Assembly: GCF_014360585.1 (NCBI RefSeq)
Contig: NZ_JACIXG010000007.1
Coordinates: forward strand, 53,716-117,715
Length of the DNA: 64,000 bases
Reading direction: 5' to 3'
DNA from: Nocardioides sp.
GTDB taxonomy: Bacteria; Actinomycetota; Actinomycetes; Propionibacteriales; Nocardioidaceae
The stretch's first letter is position 1. Each line of letters begins with the position of its first letter. Position numbers and translations under genes: made by a program. The notes beneath the pieces are model-generated. The model worked only from the letters and a program-made list of their open reading frames with translations, did no database searches and was not told the origin of the DNA. This document shows positions 32,794-43,200 of the stretch, piece by piece.

Positions 32794-34470
32794 ATGGTCA
32801 CGTCTCACACTTCTGTCCTCGCTGGCACTCCGGTGGTCCCGGGGGTCGTGCTGGCACCCGTCCACGTGGTGCGGACCGAGGTCGATCCCGCCGCGCTGGA
32901 GGCCTTGGAGCGGCGCGGCTTCGACCAGCCCGAGGACGCCCTCGCGGCCTACGTGGCGGCTGCGACCGACGTCGCCGACGGGTACGCACGCCGGGCGGAG
33001 ACCGCCTCCGGGGCAGCCGCCTCCGTCCTGAGCGCGAGCGCTGGTCTGGCACGGGACAAAGGGCTGAGGGTCGCCGTGGAGAAGCACCTGCGGGCGGGGG
33101 AGGGGCTGGTCGCCTCCGTCGGTGCCGCGGTGGAGCAGTTCGTCACCCTGTTCAGCGGCATGGGCGGTCTGATGGCCGAGCGCGTCACCGACCTACGCGA
33201 CATCGAGCGACGAGTGCTCGCGCACCTCGCCGGGGAGCCCGAGCCCGGAGTGGACCTGCCGGAGAGCCCGTGCGTGCTGGTCGCCGCCGACCTGGCGCCC
33301 TCCGACACCGCCGCCCTCGACCCGGCCCGCGTGGTCGCGCTGGTCACCGAGCGAGGCGGACCCACCAGCCACACTGCGATCATCGCCCGCCAGCTCGGCA
33401 TCCCGTGCTTGGTCGGCGTGGCCGGAGCAACCGCCATTGCCGCAGGCGCCCTCGTGCTCGTCGACGGCCAGACCGGCATCGTGGAGCTCGAGCCCGGCCC
33501 GGACGCCGCCGCGCGGGCCGATGCAGACCTCGCCCGGCGCCAGGCGGTCGCGGTCTGGACCGGCCCCGGACGCACCGCCGACGGCCACCCCATGGCGCTC
33601 CTCGCCAATGTCGCCGACGGCTCCTCGGCGCGCGATGCCGCCTCCGGCCAGGTCGAGGGCGTGGGTCTCTTCCGCACCGAGCTCTGCTTCCTCGACCAGC
33701 GCGAGGAGCCGACCGTGGACGAGCAGGCCGACGTCTACGCCGAGGTGCTCGCACCCTTCGCGGGCCGAGGTCACGTCGTCGTACGAACTCTGGACGCGGG
33801 TTCCGACAAGCCGATCGCCTTCGCGACCCACGAGGGCGAGGAGAACCCGGCCCTGGGCGTACGCGGCCTGCGGCTCGCCGCCGACAACCCCGGACTCCTG
33901 GAGCGCCAGGTGGATGCCATCGCGATCGCCGCGGAGCGCACCGGCGCGGACACCTGGGTGATGGCGCCGATGGTCGCCACCGTCCAGGAGGCCGCCGACT
34001 TCGCCGCTCTGGTCCGTGCCCGCGGCCTCAAACCGGGCGTCATGATCGAGGTGCCGGCAGCCGCCCTGATGGCCCATCGGATGCTGGAGGTCGTCGACTT
34101 CCTCTCCATCGGCACCAACGACCTGACCCAGTACGCCATGGCCGCCGACCGCCTCGCCACCGACCTGGCCCATCTCACCGATCCCTGGCAGCCGGCAGTG
34201 CTGCAGCTCATCGCGATCACCGCCGAGGCGGGGCGTACGGCCGGCAAACCCGTCGGGATCTGCGGCGAGGCCGCCGCCGACCCGCTGCTCGCGCCGGTGC
34301 TCGTGGGCCTCGGCATCACGTCGCTGTCGATGGCCTCCGCCGCCGTGGCCGCGGTCGGTGCCCGGCTTGGGTCAGCGACAGCCGGACTGTGCGGCACCGC
34401 CGCCGAGGCCGCCCTTGCCGCGAGCTCGCCGCAGCAGGGCCGTGAGGCGGTCGCGGCTCTCCTGGGGTGA
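32794..34470 (+). CDS. ptsI: PTS enzyme I
   Basis: 558 residues from ATG 32794 (GTG 32788 possible). Phospho-His193 in the signature RGGPTSHTAIIARQLGIP; PEP-binding region with GLFRTELCFLDQREEPT, LDAGSDKPIAF, IGTNDLTQYAMAADR and the catalytic Cys of GICGEAAADP. Complete length. It transfers phosphate from PEP to HPr. The predicted -10 box ends seven bases before the ATG, so the mRNA is probably leaderless. Shares its control region with fruR. Confidence 0.94.
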   Translation: MVTSHTSVLAGTPVVPGVVLAPVHVVRTEVDPAALEALERRGFDQPEDALAAYVAAATDVADGYARRAETASGAAASVLSASAGLARDKGLRVAVEKHLRAGEGLVASVGAAVEQFVTLFSGMGGLMAERVTDLRDIERRVLAHLAGEPEPGVDLPESPCVLVAADLAPSDTAALDPARVVALVTERGGPTSHTAIIARQLGIPCLVGVAGATAIAAGALVLVDGQTGIVELEPGPDAAARADADLARRQAVAVWTGPGRTADGHPMALLANVADGSSARDAASGQVEGVGLFRTELCFLDQREEPTVDEQADVYAEVLAPFAGRGHVVVRTLDAGSDKPIAFATHEGEENPALGVRGLRLAADNPGLLERQVDAIAIAAERTGADTWVMAPMVATVQEAADFAALVRARGLKPGVMIEVPAAALMAHRMLEVVDFLSIGTNDLTQYAMAADRLATDLAHLTDPWQPAVLQLIAITAEAGRTAGKPVGICGEAAADPLLAPVLVGLGITSLSMASAAVAAVGARLGSATAGLCGTAAEAALAASSPQQGREAVAALLG

Positions 34471-34492
34471 TGGGGCCGGGCACACTGGCCCC

Positions 34493-34918
34493 ATGCCCTC
34501 GCACTACGTGTTTGCCGAGACCTGGGAGCTGCCGATGCCGGCGGAGGCGGTGCGGGACGTCCTGGTCGACGTGGAGCGCTATCCGCAGTGGTGGCCGCAG
34601 GTGCGGGCGGTGGCGAAGCTGGGGGAGGACGACGCGCTGCTGGTGTGCCGCTCGAGGCTGCCCTACGACCTGGAGATCGTGCTGCACGCGGTCAGCCGGG
34701 AGCTGCCGACGCTGGAGGTCGGGCTCGGCGGCGACCTGGACGGCTTCGCGCGGTGGACGCTGACACCGGCCCCGGGCGGGAGCCGGATGATGTTCGAGCA
34801 GGAGGTCGTCGTAGACGGCCTGCTCGGCGTGGCTTCGATGCTGCTGCGGCCGGTGCTGACCTGGAACCACCGGCAGATGATGCTCGGCTGCCGGCGCGGG
34901 TTGGTGGCCCGGGGGTAG
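34493..34918 (+). CDS. SRPBCC (START-like) family protein
   Basis: 141 residues. Polyketide-cyclase/SRPBCC fold: YVFAETWELPMPAEAVRDVL, DVERYPQWWPQVRAVAKLG, a run of beta strands, and C-terminal helix LLRPVLTWNHRQMMLGCRRG. Members bind lipids or hydrophobic ligands in a deep cavity; the ligand is unknown. Starts 22 bp after ptsI and may be read from the same transcript, though the function seems unrelated. Remnants of other genes follow on the opposite strand. Confidence 0.82.
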   Translation: MPSHYVFAETWELPMPAEAVRDVLVDVERYPQWWPQVRAVAKLGEDDALLVCRSRLPYDLEIVLHAVSRELPTLEVGLGGDLDGFARWTLTPAPGGSRMMFEQEVVVDGLLGVASMLLRPVLTWNHRQMMLGCRRGLVARG

Positions 34919-35223
34919 ACATCTGGGCCGTCTGCGTGGAGTACCCGGGCGCACAACGAACGGGCCTCGGCGCGTTTCATCTCCTGGTCGCCGTTGGGAA
35001 GCCGTACGGCGAAGTGTCCGCGGATCAGCATGACCATCGTGGTGCGCACCTCGCTGGCCGCATCGGTCCACTCTGCGCGCTCCTCGCCGGCCGTGTGCGT
35101 GCCCCACTTGATCTCGACGTCGCTTGAGTGCAGGGGGCTGGCGTCGGGCTCGATGAAGTGGCCGATCAGCCAGCCGCGCCGCTCGGCGCCGTCGTCGTAC
35201 GCATTTCCTGTGGCCGTGGTCAA
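34919..35223 (-). pseudogene. Truncated gene of a cupin-like hypothetical family
   Basis: From TTG 35223 the frame reads ERRGWLIGHFIEPDASPLHS, then EIKWGTHTAGEERAEW and VRTTMVMLIRGHFAVRLPNG, a good match to a short actinobacterial signal-response cupin family as I remember it. After that only LHADGPDV is recognisable and the frame runs antisense into the SRPBCC gene, so the C-terminal third is lost. I infer a decayed gene; its TTG start overlaps the stop of the upstream fragment, as in an operon. Confidence 0.5.
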
Positions 35224-35391
35224 CTGAGGAATCCCATCTCTATGTCGGTGAGCGCCACACGCTCGGGGTGTAACTCTTGCAGGCGACGGATGCCTAGGAG
35301 GAAGGCGAAGAGGCCTTCATCTGACCACGTTGGCGTCGACCCGGACAGCCGATGTCCCAGCTGGGAGACCTGGGCGACTTGGCATTGAAGT
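35220..35391 (-). pseudogene. C-terminal fragment of an unknown gene
   Basis: An open stretch beginning shortly after an in-frame stop at 35403-35405 and ending in TGA 35220-35222. The protein-like part is TWSDEGLFAFLLGIRRLQEL and HPERVALTDIEMGFLS. No start codon with a ribosome site is present. The 4-base overlap with the next start (TTGA) indicates that it was translationally coupled to the truncated cupin-like gene before both decayed. Family not recognised. Confidence 0.4.
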
Positions 35392-35441
35392 GACTGGCTA
35401 TGTCAGTGAGTTCTGACCCGGATGTCGACGAGTTTCGGCAC

Positions 35442-35482
35442 CAGCCCCTGAGCCTTGTCGCTATGTACAGGCTCAGGGGCTG
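35442..35482. terminator. Hairpin in the scrap zone
   Basis: A perfect 13-bp stem CAGCCCCTGAGCC / GGCTCAGGGGCTG with a 15-base loop and no T-tract. It may close the VanZ-like gene transcript coming from the right. Confidence 0.5.
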
Positions 35483-35566
35483 TGGTAAGCGAGCGGGTGC
35501 ATCTGCGCCATGACCAGCTCAAGTGGCGCATCAGGTGTAGCCGTGGTCCGCTCTGCCCTGACCGGG

Positions 35567-36112
35567 CTACTCGGGAACCGTCTTGACCGAGCTCGCCACC
35601 CCGATCGCAACCGCGAGAGTAGCGCCGAGGCCAGCCCCGAGTCCGGCCCCGATCCAGTTCAGGACGACATCACTTAGCATGAACCCGACCCGTCCCATCG
35701 CTGGAAAGAGCAGCTGAACCAGCTCCACCAGGAGAGGCAGCCCCACCGCGGTGCCAACAGCGACGCCTCGGCGGCCGGCGCACCACATCAGCACCGACAC
35801 CGCTCCCAGGGTTGCCCCAGCTAGGACATTGAGTGAGTCGGAAGTGATCATCAAGAGGTTCCCAAGTGGCGGCAGCTGGATGTCGAGGCTGACCCCACGA
35901 GACCCGCCCGGAGTCGACCACAGGCCGACTTCGGTCGGCGTTGCGGTCACGCCCAGGTAGGCGCCGCACACCGCAATGAACAAGACCGCGGTCGCGCGCG
36001 GCACTTGCAACCACCTTGCCCACCATGGTGCTCCCAGGACGGCAAGCACCCCCGAGCCGATGATGGTCGGCAACGCGAGCGGTAGCGAGCGGAAAAATGG
36101 CTCGATGAACAT
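35567..36112 (-). CDS. VanZ-like membrane protein
   Basis: 181 residues from ATG 36112 (GGAGA six bases upstream). Four to five membrane helices; the VanZ pattern is LPPLGNLLMITSDSLNVLAG and ELVQLLFPAMGRVGFMLSDV followed by LNWIGAGLGAGLG, with the conserved Glu/Gln and Asp-Asn positions. VanZ relatives confer low-level teicoplanin resistance or are uncharacterised. The gene abuts the IS21 remnant: the frame is open into istA sequence upstream, so a hybrid protein with a transposase tail could be made, but the internal ATG is better. Confidence 0.75.
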   Translation of the reverse strand: MFIEPFFRSLPLALPTIIGSGVLAVLGAPWWARWLQVPRATAVLFIAVCGAYLGVTATPTEVGLWSTPGGSRGVSLDIQLPPLGNLLMITSDSLNVLAGATLGAVSVLMWCAGRRGVAVGTAVGLPLLVELVQLLFPAMGRVGFMLSDVVLNWIGAGLGAGLGATLAVAIGVASSVKTVPE

Positions 36113-36466
36113 CAAAGTCTCCGGCTCTGCAGTAGCGGCCGGCTCTTGGCCCGCCTCGATCCTGATTTCACGACGACGGACCCGCACGTAGTCACGCACC
36201 ATCGCCTACGACACCTCGTTCGCGTCGTGCTCATGATGGAGGCGGTCGAAGATCCGCTTCGCGGTATGCCGCTGCTTGTAAGGGACGCTCAAGTCCTCAC
36301 GCAGCCACCTGTCGATGACCGGTTTGTGCCGATCCAGCCTCGAGGCCCGCTCGGGCATCGGCTTGCGAGTCGAGGGCCACGCGGACCGCAACGCGGCCTG
36401 TACCGTCCGAAAGCCCCCGGTACTTCCGCTGGAGCACATGCTTCGACAGCCCCTGGCGTGCATCAC
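36113..36466 (-). pseudogene. istA (IS21-family transposase) fragment with internal stop
   Basis: Reads TVQAALRSAWPSTRKPMPER, LDRHKPVIDRWLREDLSVPY and QRHTAKRIFDRLHHEHDANE, then VS, a TAG stop, then AMVRDYVRVRRREIRIEAG. This is continuous IstA sequence (roughly its residues 30-125) interrupted by one nonsense codon where Tyr is usual. The DDE core is gone and the frame continues into the VanZ-like gene. Confidence 0.75.
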
Positions 36467-36528
36467 AGGTGTTGTCGAAATTCATCGACATCCGGTGTCG
36501 AAAGAGACTGACGTAGCCAAAAGTGACA
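36113..36528 (-). mobile_element. IS21-family remnant, left end only
   Basis: The minus strand begins TGTCACTTTTGGCTACGTCA at 36528, an IS21-type terminus, with nearby sub-terminal repeats of TCGACA/TGTCGA character (36478-36500), followed by the istA fragment. No istB or right end was found in the window. One-sided loss replaced the rest by the VanZ-like region. Confidence 0.6.
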
Positions 36529-36569
36529 ATGCCCGAATGGAAACACCGAGCTCCTGGCGCCGGTCCAGG

Positions 36570-37745
36570 TCAGAGCGCGGAGCCCTTCTGGTACTCGGCC
36601 CAGGACAGGTTCCAGTCGCCGAAGCCGTTGTCCCACTCCATCTTGCGGTCGGTGCCGACGGTGTCGACGATGTCGCCGACGCGGGCCAGGCCGTAGAGCC
36701 AGCCGGCGTTGGCCGTGGAGAGGCCGGTGCAGCCGTGGGAGACGTTGGCGCTGCCCTGGGAGCCGGTCGACCACGGCGCTGCGTGGATGAACTCGCCGGA
36801 GTTGGAGATCCGCATGGCGTACTCGACGTTGTCGAGGGAGTAGTAGTCGCTCGAGCTCTGGTCGGAGATGCCGATCGTCTCCGAGCGCATCTCCTTGACC
36901 CGGTGCTTCTCGGAGATGACCTTGATCCCCGAGCGGGTGGTGAAGCCGGGCTTGCCGGTGGTGATCGGGATCGTACGCAGCAGCTTGCCGTTGCTGAAGA
37001 CCTTCATCTGGTGGGTGCGCGCGTTGACCTTGAAGACGTGCGCGTCGCCGACCTTGTAGGTGGCGGTGCGGCTGTGCTGGCCGTAGACGCCGGCTCCGGC
37101 GGAGGCGCCGTTGATGTCGAGGTCGACCTTGATGGTGGTGCCGGGCTTCCAGTAGTGCTGCGGGCGGTAGCGGGCCTCGGTGTCGGAGACCCAGTACCAG
37201 GAGCCGGCCTGGGTCGGGGTGGAGGTGACGTGCATGCGCTTCTCGAAGGAGGCGTGGTCCTTGACCGGGACGTCGAAGTAGACCGCGACCGGCATCCCGA
37301 CGCCGACCTTGGTGCCGTCGACGGGGACGATGGTGGCGAAGGTCTGCTGCGCCAGGGAGAGCGCGCGGGTGGTGAAGCTGCTCGTGACCGTGCCGGTCTC
37401 ACCGGTGGCGGTCACGGTGTAGCGCAGCGCCGGGTCGAGCAGGTCGTTGGCGGTCCACTTCGTCTTGTCCGTCGAGAGCGAGCCGGGCACGGTGCTTCCG
37501 TCGGGCCTGGCAACCTTCACGCTCGTGAACTCGCCCGAGGTCGCGGTGACGGTGACCGTGCTGTCGACCGGCACGTCCTTGGCTCCGTCGGCGGGGGCGA
37601 TGTCGGCGGTCAGCGGCTTCGCGGACGGCGAGGCGGCAGACGACCCGCCCTTCCCCGAGTCCGGGGTCTCCGGGGCGCCGGCGCAGCCGGAGAGGGCGAT
37701 CAGGGCCATCGTGGCCACGAAGACAGAGAAGGAACGAACCCGCAT
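36570..37745 (-). CDS. L,D-transpeptidase lipoprotein (LdtMt2-like)
   Basis: 391 residues. Lipoprotein signal peptide with lipobox ALSGC (Cys about 21), a Ser/Ala linker, two bacterial Ig-like domains (about 45-130 and 135-240, with KDVPVDSTVTVTATSGEFTS and GMPVAVYFDVPVKD), then a YkuD catalytic domain with HAAPWSTGSQGSANVSHGCT holding the catalytic His and Cys. It makes 3-3 peptidoglycan cross-links at the cell surface and resists most penicillins. The start MRVRSFSVFVATM fits the signal peptide. Confidence 0.93.
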   Translation of the reverse strand: MRVRSFSVFVATMALIALSGCAGAPETPDSGKGGSSAASPSAKPLTADIAPADGAKDVPVDSTVTVTATSGEFTSVKVARPDGSTVPGSLSTDKTKWTANDLLDPALRYTVTATGETGTVTSSFTTRALSLAQQTFATIVPVDGTKVGVGMPVAVYFDVPVKDHASFEKRMHVTSTPTQAGSWYWVSDTEARYRPQHYWKPGTTIKVDLDINGASAGAGVYGQHSRTATYKVGDAHVFKVNARTHQMKVFSNGKLLRTIPITTGKPGFTTRSGIKVISEKHRVKEMRSETIGISDQSSSDYYSLDNVEYAMRISNSGEFIHAAPWSTGSQGSANVSHGCTGLSTANAGWLYGLARVGDIVDTVGTDRKMEWDNGFGDWNLSWAEYQKGSAL

Positions 37746-37964
37746 GGGACAACTATGCGTTAGGAGGGCAACCGAATACTTGCACACCCATGACGTCGGG
37801 GTGCGTGTCGTGGTGACCCTTGTACGCCGGGAACCGGGTCTCGACCCGCGGTCGCGGGTTCGCAAGCTCACCCGCGCGCTCGCTCGACCTCCTCGCGTTC
37901 GGTCCCGGCGCAAGCGCCGGGCCCGAGGCTCGGATGTCGGTGGTGCCGCGTACGGTATCTGCCG

Positions 37965-39470
37965 ATGAGTGAGACTCGCGTCGAGGCGGCGTACGCCGGG
38001 GCACTGGCCGCCTTCAAGAACCCGATGCTCGACCTCCTCCACGGTCGGTTCGCACCGTTCGTGGTGGCGGTGCTCTCGGTGACCTTCACCTCCGATCGAG
38101 CGGCGGTCCCGGTGGTGGACGCGCACGCCGAGATCGGCGACATGCTGGACCGGCTCCGCGCCACGGGCTACGCCGAGGGTGAGAGCGGCGAGGTGATGCT
38201 CCCGGTCGGTACGGCGCGCGAGCTGTGCCGTCAGTGGGTGCGCGCCGGCTGGCTGCTGCGTCAGATCGAGGGCGAGGACGAGGTCTACCGCCTCTCCGCC
38301 CACGCGGTGGGTGCGCTGGAGATCGCCGGACGGGCGAGCGGGTCCCGGGCACGGGTCTCCGAGTCGCGGGTCCGGACTCTCCTGGAGGCGGTCGAGCGGC
38401 TCGCGCTGGACGCCGACCCCGACGTCTTGACCCGGGTCGCCCGGCTGACCGAGGAGATCGCCGAGCGGCGCGCCGAGATCGCCCGCCTGGACCGCACCGG
38501 TGTGGTCGACACGGTCGACGACGACACCCTGCTGGAGCAGGCCGAGAACATCCTGCACCTCACCCGCGAGCTTCCGGCCGACTTCGCGCGGGTGGTCGAG
38601 TCGATCCGGGCGATGCAGCGCGATGTGGTCACCGACCTGCGCCAGGACGTACGTCCGGCCGGCGAGGTCCTGCGCGAGTACCTTCAGCGCGGCAAGGACG
38701 TGATGGCCTCCACGCCCGAGGGAAAGGCGTTCGCGGGGGCGCTGCGGATGATCGGCGACCCGCGCCGCCTCGATGTCCTCGCCACCAACCTGCGTACGGT
38801 GCTGCGACACCGGTTCACCAGTGAGATGAGCCCGCCCGAGCGAGCCGAGCTGGCCGCGGTCGGCCGCCGGATCGAGACCGGCGTCGCAGAGGTCCTGGCG
38901 GCCCAGCAGACCGCCTCGCACGTGATCACCACCCAGGTGCGTACGCACGACCCGGCCCGCGACCGGCAGGTCGACGACCTGCTGCGCGACGTGATGGTCG
39001 GGCTCCAGGCGTGGATGCCCTCCTCACGGACCGCCGAGGCGGTCGAGCCCTTGCGTCGGCTCCCGGTCGCCGACCTGGGCCACCTGCGCCAGTCGGTCAG
39101 CGAGCTGCGTCCGCCCGAGCCGCCGGCACCGCTGGCCGACTGGGGTGACGTGGAGAGCGCGGCCGAGGACACCAGATCGTGGGGCGGTCCGGGCTACCGG
39201 GCGATCGAGGCCCACCTGGACCTCTACGTCGCGGCCCACGCGGGCGAGGAGGCGATCGACCTGGCCGAGGTCTTCGCGGCCGCGCCGGAGGAGATCCGGC
39301 GGCCAGTCGACCTGCTCGGGCTGCTGGAGATCGCTCACCGACGCGGGATGAGCGAGACGGGGGAGATCTCCACCATCGAGGCCGTCCGGGCAGACGGGGT
39401 ACGCCGCAGGTTCGCCTTCGGCGGGGTGACGATGACGACAGCTGGCGAAGAGGATGACGACGATGAGTGA
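37965..39470 (+). CDS. jetA: Wadjet defence protein JetA (DUF3375, MukF-like kleisin)
   Basis: 501 residues. DUF3375: winged-helix N-terminus ([40 protein letters not shown]), the helical middle with [20 protein letters not shown], and the acidic C-terminus. In Wadjet type I the kleisin JetA bridges the JetC ATPase heads and, with JetB, forms a loop-extruding SMC complex that recognises small circular plasmids. First of four genes with overlapping ends; TACGGT eight bases before the ATG suggests near-leaderless transcription. The system is complete. Confidence 0.92.
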   Translation: MSETRVEAAYAGALAAFKNPMLDLLHGRFAPFVVAVLSVTFTSDRAAVPVVDAHAEIGDMLDRLRATGYAEGESGEVMLPVGTARELCRQWVRAGWLLRQIEGEDEVYRLSAHAVGALEIAGRASGSRARVSESRVRTLLEAVERLALDADPDVLTRVARLTEEIAERRAEIARLDRTGVVDTVDDDTLLEQAENILHLTRELPADFARVVESIRAMQRDVVTDLRQDVRPAGEVLREYLQRGKDVMASTPEGKAFAGALRMIGDPRRLDVLATNLRTVLRHRFTSEMSPPERAELAAVGRRIETGVAEVLAAQQTASHVITTQVRTHDPARDRQVDDLLRDVMVGLQAWMPSSRTAEAVEPLRRLPVADLGHLRQSVSELRPPEPPAPLADWGDVESAAEDTRSWGGPGYRAIEAHLDLYVAAHAGEEAIDLAEVFAAAPEEIRRPVDLLGLLEIAHRRGMSETGEISTIEAVRADGVRRRFAFGGVTMTTAGEEDDDDE

Positions 39471-40284
39471 GACCGAGACCGAGGCCGGCACGTCCGTGGC
39501 CTACGGCAGCGAGCCGGAAGGCTTCATCGAGCCCGTCTCGATGGAGGACGACCCGACCGAGCTCTTCGTCGGCGACCACGGTGTCCTCGACGCCGACGTA
39601 CGCCGGGTGCTGGTCCAGCTCCTGCGCCGCCGGTTCATCACGGCCGAGCGGAACCCGCGTCAGTGGCGTACGTTGCTCGACCACCAGGCGGTGATCGAGT
39701 CGCGTCTCCACGACCTGTTCGTCCGGCTCGTCGTCGACCACGACCGCGGGATCGCCTACAAGCGGCAGGTGCGCTCGGAGGAGCTGGACGTGCCGGTGCT
39801 CCTCAAGGACGACGCCTACTCGCGCGCCGAGACGCTCGTGCTCGTCCATCTGCGCACCGTCTTCCAGCGCGAGCGCGGCGCGGGCGAGAGCTCCGCGCGC
39901 GTCGACGCCGACGAGCTGGAGCAGACCGTGCTCACCTACTTCGACGTCGCCAGCGGCGACGCCTCCGCGCGCCGCGAGATCCGTCGGGCGGTCGACCGGC
40001 TCGCCCGGGAGGGGCTGATCGAGGAGGAGTCCGAGGACCGGTTCCGGATCACACCCCTGGTCGAGATCGTGCTGAGCGTCGAGAAGCTGGCCGAGCTCAA
40101 GGAATGGCTGAGGGAATCGGCTGGTCGAGCCGCGAGGCCGCCTGCGGCCGAGCGTGTCGAGACCAACACGGTTCCATCGGCGCTCGGCGGTGACCGTGTT
40201 GGTCTCGACACGCCTCCGCCTAGCGGCTCCGGCGGCTCGACCAGCGACGACGACAGCGACGACGCGGAGGAGATCGAAGAATGA
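39463..40284 (+). CDS. jetB: Wadjet protein JetB (DUF4194, MukE-like) with a repeat-encoded tail
   Basis: 273 residues from ATG 39463, overlapping jetA by eight bases. DUF4194 (about 40-215): [35 protein letters not shown] and the winged helix [20 protein letters not shown]. JetB binds the kleisin in the extruding complex. Residues about 220-261, encoded by a 124-bp palindromic repeat, are a Gly/Pro/Ser-rich insertion ([33 protein letters not shown]) before an acidic end. The insertion kept the frame open, so the protein probably still works. Confidence 0.9.
   Translation: MSETETEAGTSVAYGSEPEGFIEPVSMEDDPTELFVGDHGVLDADVRRVLVQLLRRRFITAERNPRQWRTLLDHQAVIESRLHDLFVRLVVDHDRGIAYKRQVRSEELDVPVLLKDDAYSRAETLVLVHLRTVFQRERGAGESSARVDADELEQTVLTYFDVASGDASARREIRRAVDRLAREGLIEEESEDRFRITPLVEIVLSVEKLAELKEWLRESAGRAARPPAAERVETNTVPSALGGDRVGLDTPPPSGSGGSTSDDDSDDAEEIEE
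40121..40244. repeat. Palindromic repeat inside jetB
   Basis: Full-length 124-bp palindrome. Outer arms CTGGTCGAGCCG / CGGCTCGACCAG (12 bp) and inner arms GTGTCGAGACCAACACGGT / ACCGTGTTGGTCTCGACAC (19 bp, perfect). Related half-copies are at 47911-48025 and 63929-64000. Confidence 0.93.
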
Positions 40285-43200
40285 GCATGATCGACACCCT
40301 CTTCGGCCTCATCCCGGCGCGCTCGACCGGGCGGCAATGGGTCGCGAGCGAGCTGCAGGTGGTCAACTGGGGCGGCTACGACGGCGCCCACCGGGTGCGG
40401 TTCTCGCCGACCGCGACGCTGCTCACCGGCGGCTCCGGATCGGGCAAGTCGACGCTGATGGACGCCTACATCGCGTTGATCATGCCGCACACGACGCCGT
40501 TCAACGGCGCCTCCAACGGCGGCGTGGTGGGCCGTCCGCGCGGGCAGGACCAGCGCAACATCCTCTCCTACGCGCGCGGCAAGATCGATGAGGCGAAGAC
40601 CGCCGAGGGCACCAAGATCCGGGTGCTGCGCGGCGACGGCCGCGACACCTGGTCGGCGATCGCGATGACCTGGGCGGACCAGACCGGCTCCCGCTTCACC
40701 GCGGTCCGTGCCTGGTACGTCCCCGCGTCCGCCAAGAACCTCGACGACGTGACCAAGCTCCGGGCGGTGGCCGAGGCAGGCTTCGACGTACGCGATCTGG
40801 AGCCGCCCGCGGCCCACCGGTTCACGCGCGCATCGGTCTCCGAGATCGGGCTGACTCCGATCGACACCGACCGCGACTTCACGGCACGGATCCATTCGGC
40901 GCTCGGGATCGGCGCGGCCGGCGACGGTGAGAAGGCGGTCAACCTGCTGGGACGGATCCAGGCTGGGCAGCAGATCACCACGGTCGACGATCTCTACAAG
41001 AAGATGGTGCTCGAGGAGCCCGAGACCCTCGCCACCGCCGACGGTGTCGTGGCCCACTTCGACGAGCTCGCCGCGACCCGCGACCGGATGGTCACCGCGC
41101 AGCAGCAGGTGCGTGCGCTGACGCCGATCCGGGAGCATCGGGCAGACGTCGAAAACGCCGTGGCCACGCTGGAGGTCATCGACGGGATCGGCGACTTCGT
41201 GGACGAGACCACCCCGGCGGGCCTGTGGCGGGCCGGCAAGCGGGTCGACCTGCTCAGCGAGCTGGAGGCCGATCTCAGCGCCCGCAGGGGTGCGGCGGAG
41301 AAGGCGGTGACCGAGAAGCAGGCGATGGTCGAGGCCGCCGAGTCCGAGCGCGACGGCCTCGCGGTCACGGTCGCCGCCTCCGGAGGCCGGCGCCTCGAGG
41401 AGGCCACCCGTGAGATCCGGGCCGCCGAGACCCGCGCGGACAACGTACGCCGCGCCCGCGAGGCCCTGGACGAGGAGCTCGCCGTCCTCGGCGCCGTCGC
41501 GACCACGCCCACCGAGTTCGAGAGCCTCCAGGCCGCCGCGCAGGAGGCCCTGGTCGACGACGATGCCCGCACGACCGCCCTCAACGCGTACGCCGCGGCG
41601 CGGTCCGCCGAGACCGCCGCCGTGGACCTGGTCGGCCGGCTCGAGGACGAGCTCGCCGATGCCGAGAAGACGAAGAACAACATCCCCGAGCCGCTGCGTG
41701 CCGCTCGTGCGGTGCTGGCCGAGGCGGCCGGGCTGAGCCCGGCGGAGATGCCGTTCGTCGGCGAGCTGATCGAGGTGCGCACCGAGCACGAGGCCTGGCG
41801 CGAGGCCTTCAACCTGGCGCTGGGCGGGTTCGCCACCACGATGCTCGTCGATGCCGCTCACGTGGGCGCCTTCCGAGCCGCGATCGACTCGGTGCGGCAA
41901 CGGACACGGATCCGCTACGAAGCCGTCCCGACCGGTTTGAAGGACGGTGCGCAGCCGCTGGACGAGGGCACCCTGCCAGGACGTCTGGACTACCGCCGCG
42001 GCGTGTTCACCGGCTGGCTCAAGCAGCGGCTGAGGGAACGGCACGGCTACGTCTGCGTGCAGACCCCCGCGCTGCTCGGCCAGCACCGGATGGCGCTCAC
42101 GGTCACCGGGCAGGTCTCGCAGGGAACGCGCGGCGCGCACGGCGGCCACGGTGCCGGCAACGTGCTCGGCTTCACCAACACCCGTCGCGTCGCCGAGCTC
42201 ACCGAGCGCCTCGAGAGTGCCCGCGAGGGCGCGGAGACCGCGAAGGGCGCGGTCGCGGAGACCGAACGGGCCATCAAGCAGCTCGACCTGCGGCGTACGT
42301 CCTTCAAGGCGGTCTCCGCGCTGACCTGGGACCAGGTCGACGTGACCGGCGCCGAGGCCGAGCGGGACCGGTGGGCCTCGGTGATCGCCGAGGTCACTGC
42401 CGAGAACCCGGAGATCGCCACGCTCCAGGAGCGCCTGAAGAGCGCTCGGGCCAAGGTCGACTCGCTGCGGGAGGGCATCGGCGCGGCCAAGAGCAGCTTC
42501 CAGGAGCTCGACGACCGCTGGAGCGACGTGGTCGAGCAGGTCGACCGGGCCAAGGACGCGCTGGAGGACGCCGCGGCCTCCGGCACCGACGTGGCCCCCG
42601 CCCAGGCCGACTATCTCGAGCAGCTTTTCAAGGCGTCCGGTGGAGAGGAGGCCGGCCGCCGCGAGGACGCGCTCGCCGAGCTCGATGCGGTCTTCGCCCG
42701 GGCGAGCGAGAGCCTCACCGCAGACCGGGCCGGCGCGCAGGAGACGATCGGGACCGCCCGCGGCCAGCTCCGGCAGACCTTCGAGGCCTTCCTCGAACGC
42801 TGGCCCAACCCGAACCTCCACACCGACCCGGAGGACTCCTACGCCGACTTCGACCGCCTCCTCGACGAGCTGGAGACCAGCGGCCTGCACGAGCTCGAGG
42901 TCGAGTGGCGCGACTCCCTGCTCAAGCTGTCGGGCAACGACCTGACGAACCTCGACTCGACCCTGTCACGCGCGGTGCGCGAGATCCGCGACCGGATCGA
43001 CCCGATCAACCAGATCCTCGCCGGGCTCCCGTTCAACGACGACGCCCACCGGCTCCGCATCGACACCCAGGAGGGCCAGTCGGCGGTGCGCGGCAGGTTC
43101 CGCAAGGAGCTGCGCTCGGTGCGCGACCTCATCGAGAAGGCGTCGACCAACGACTCCCGCGAGCAGGCCTACACCCGGATGGCGCGGCTCATCGACCGGA

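Noticed and set aside
34663..34918. Continuation of the truncated cupin-like gene antisense to the SRPBCC gene
   Set aside because: Residues in this part look random and the plus-strand SRPBCC protein is convincing.
39936..42890. A 984-residue minus-strand frame over jetB and jetC
   Set aside because: Antisense shadow of the Wadjet genes, whose catalytic motifs are on the plus strand.
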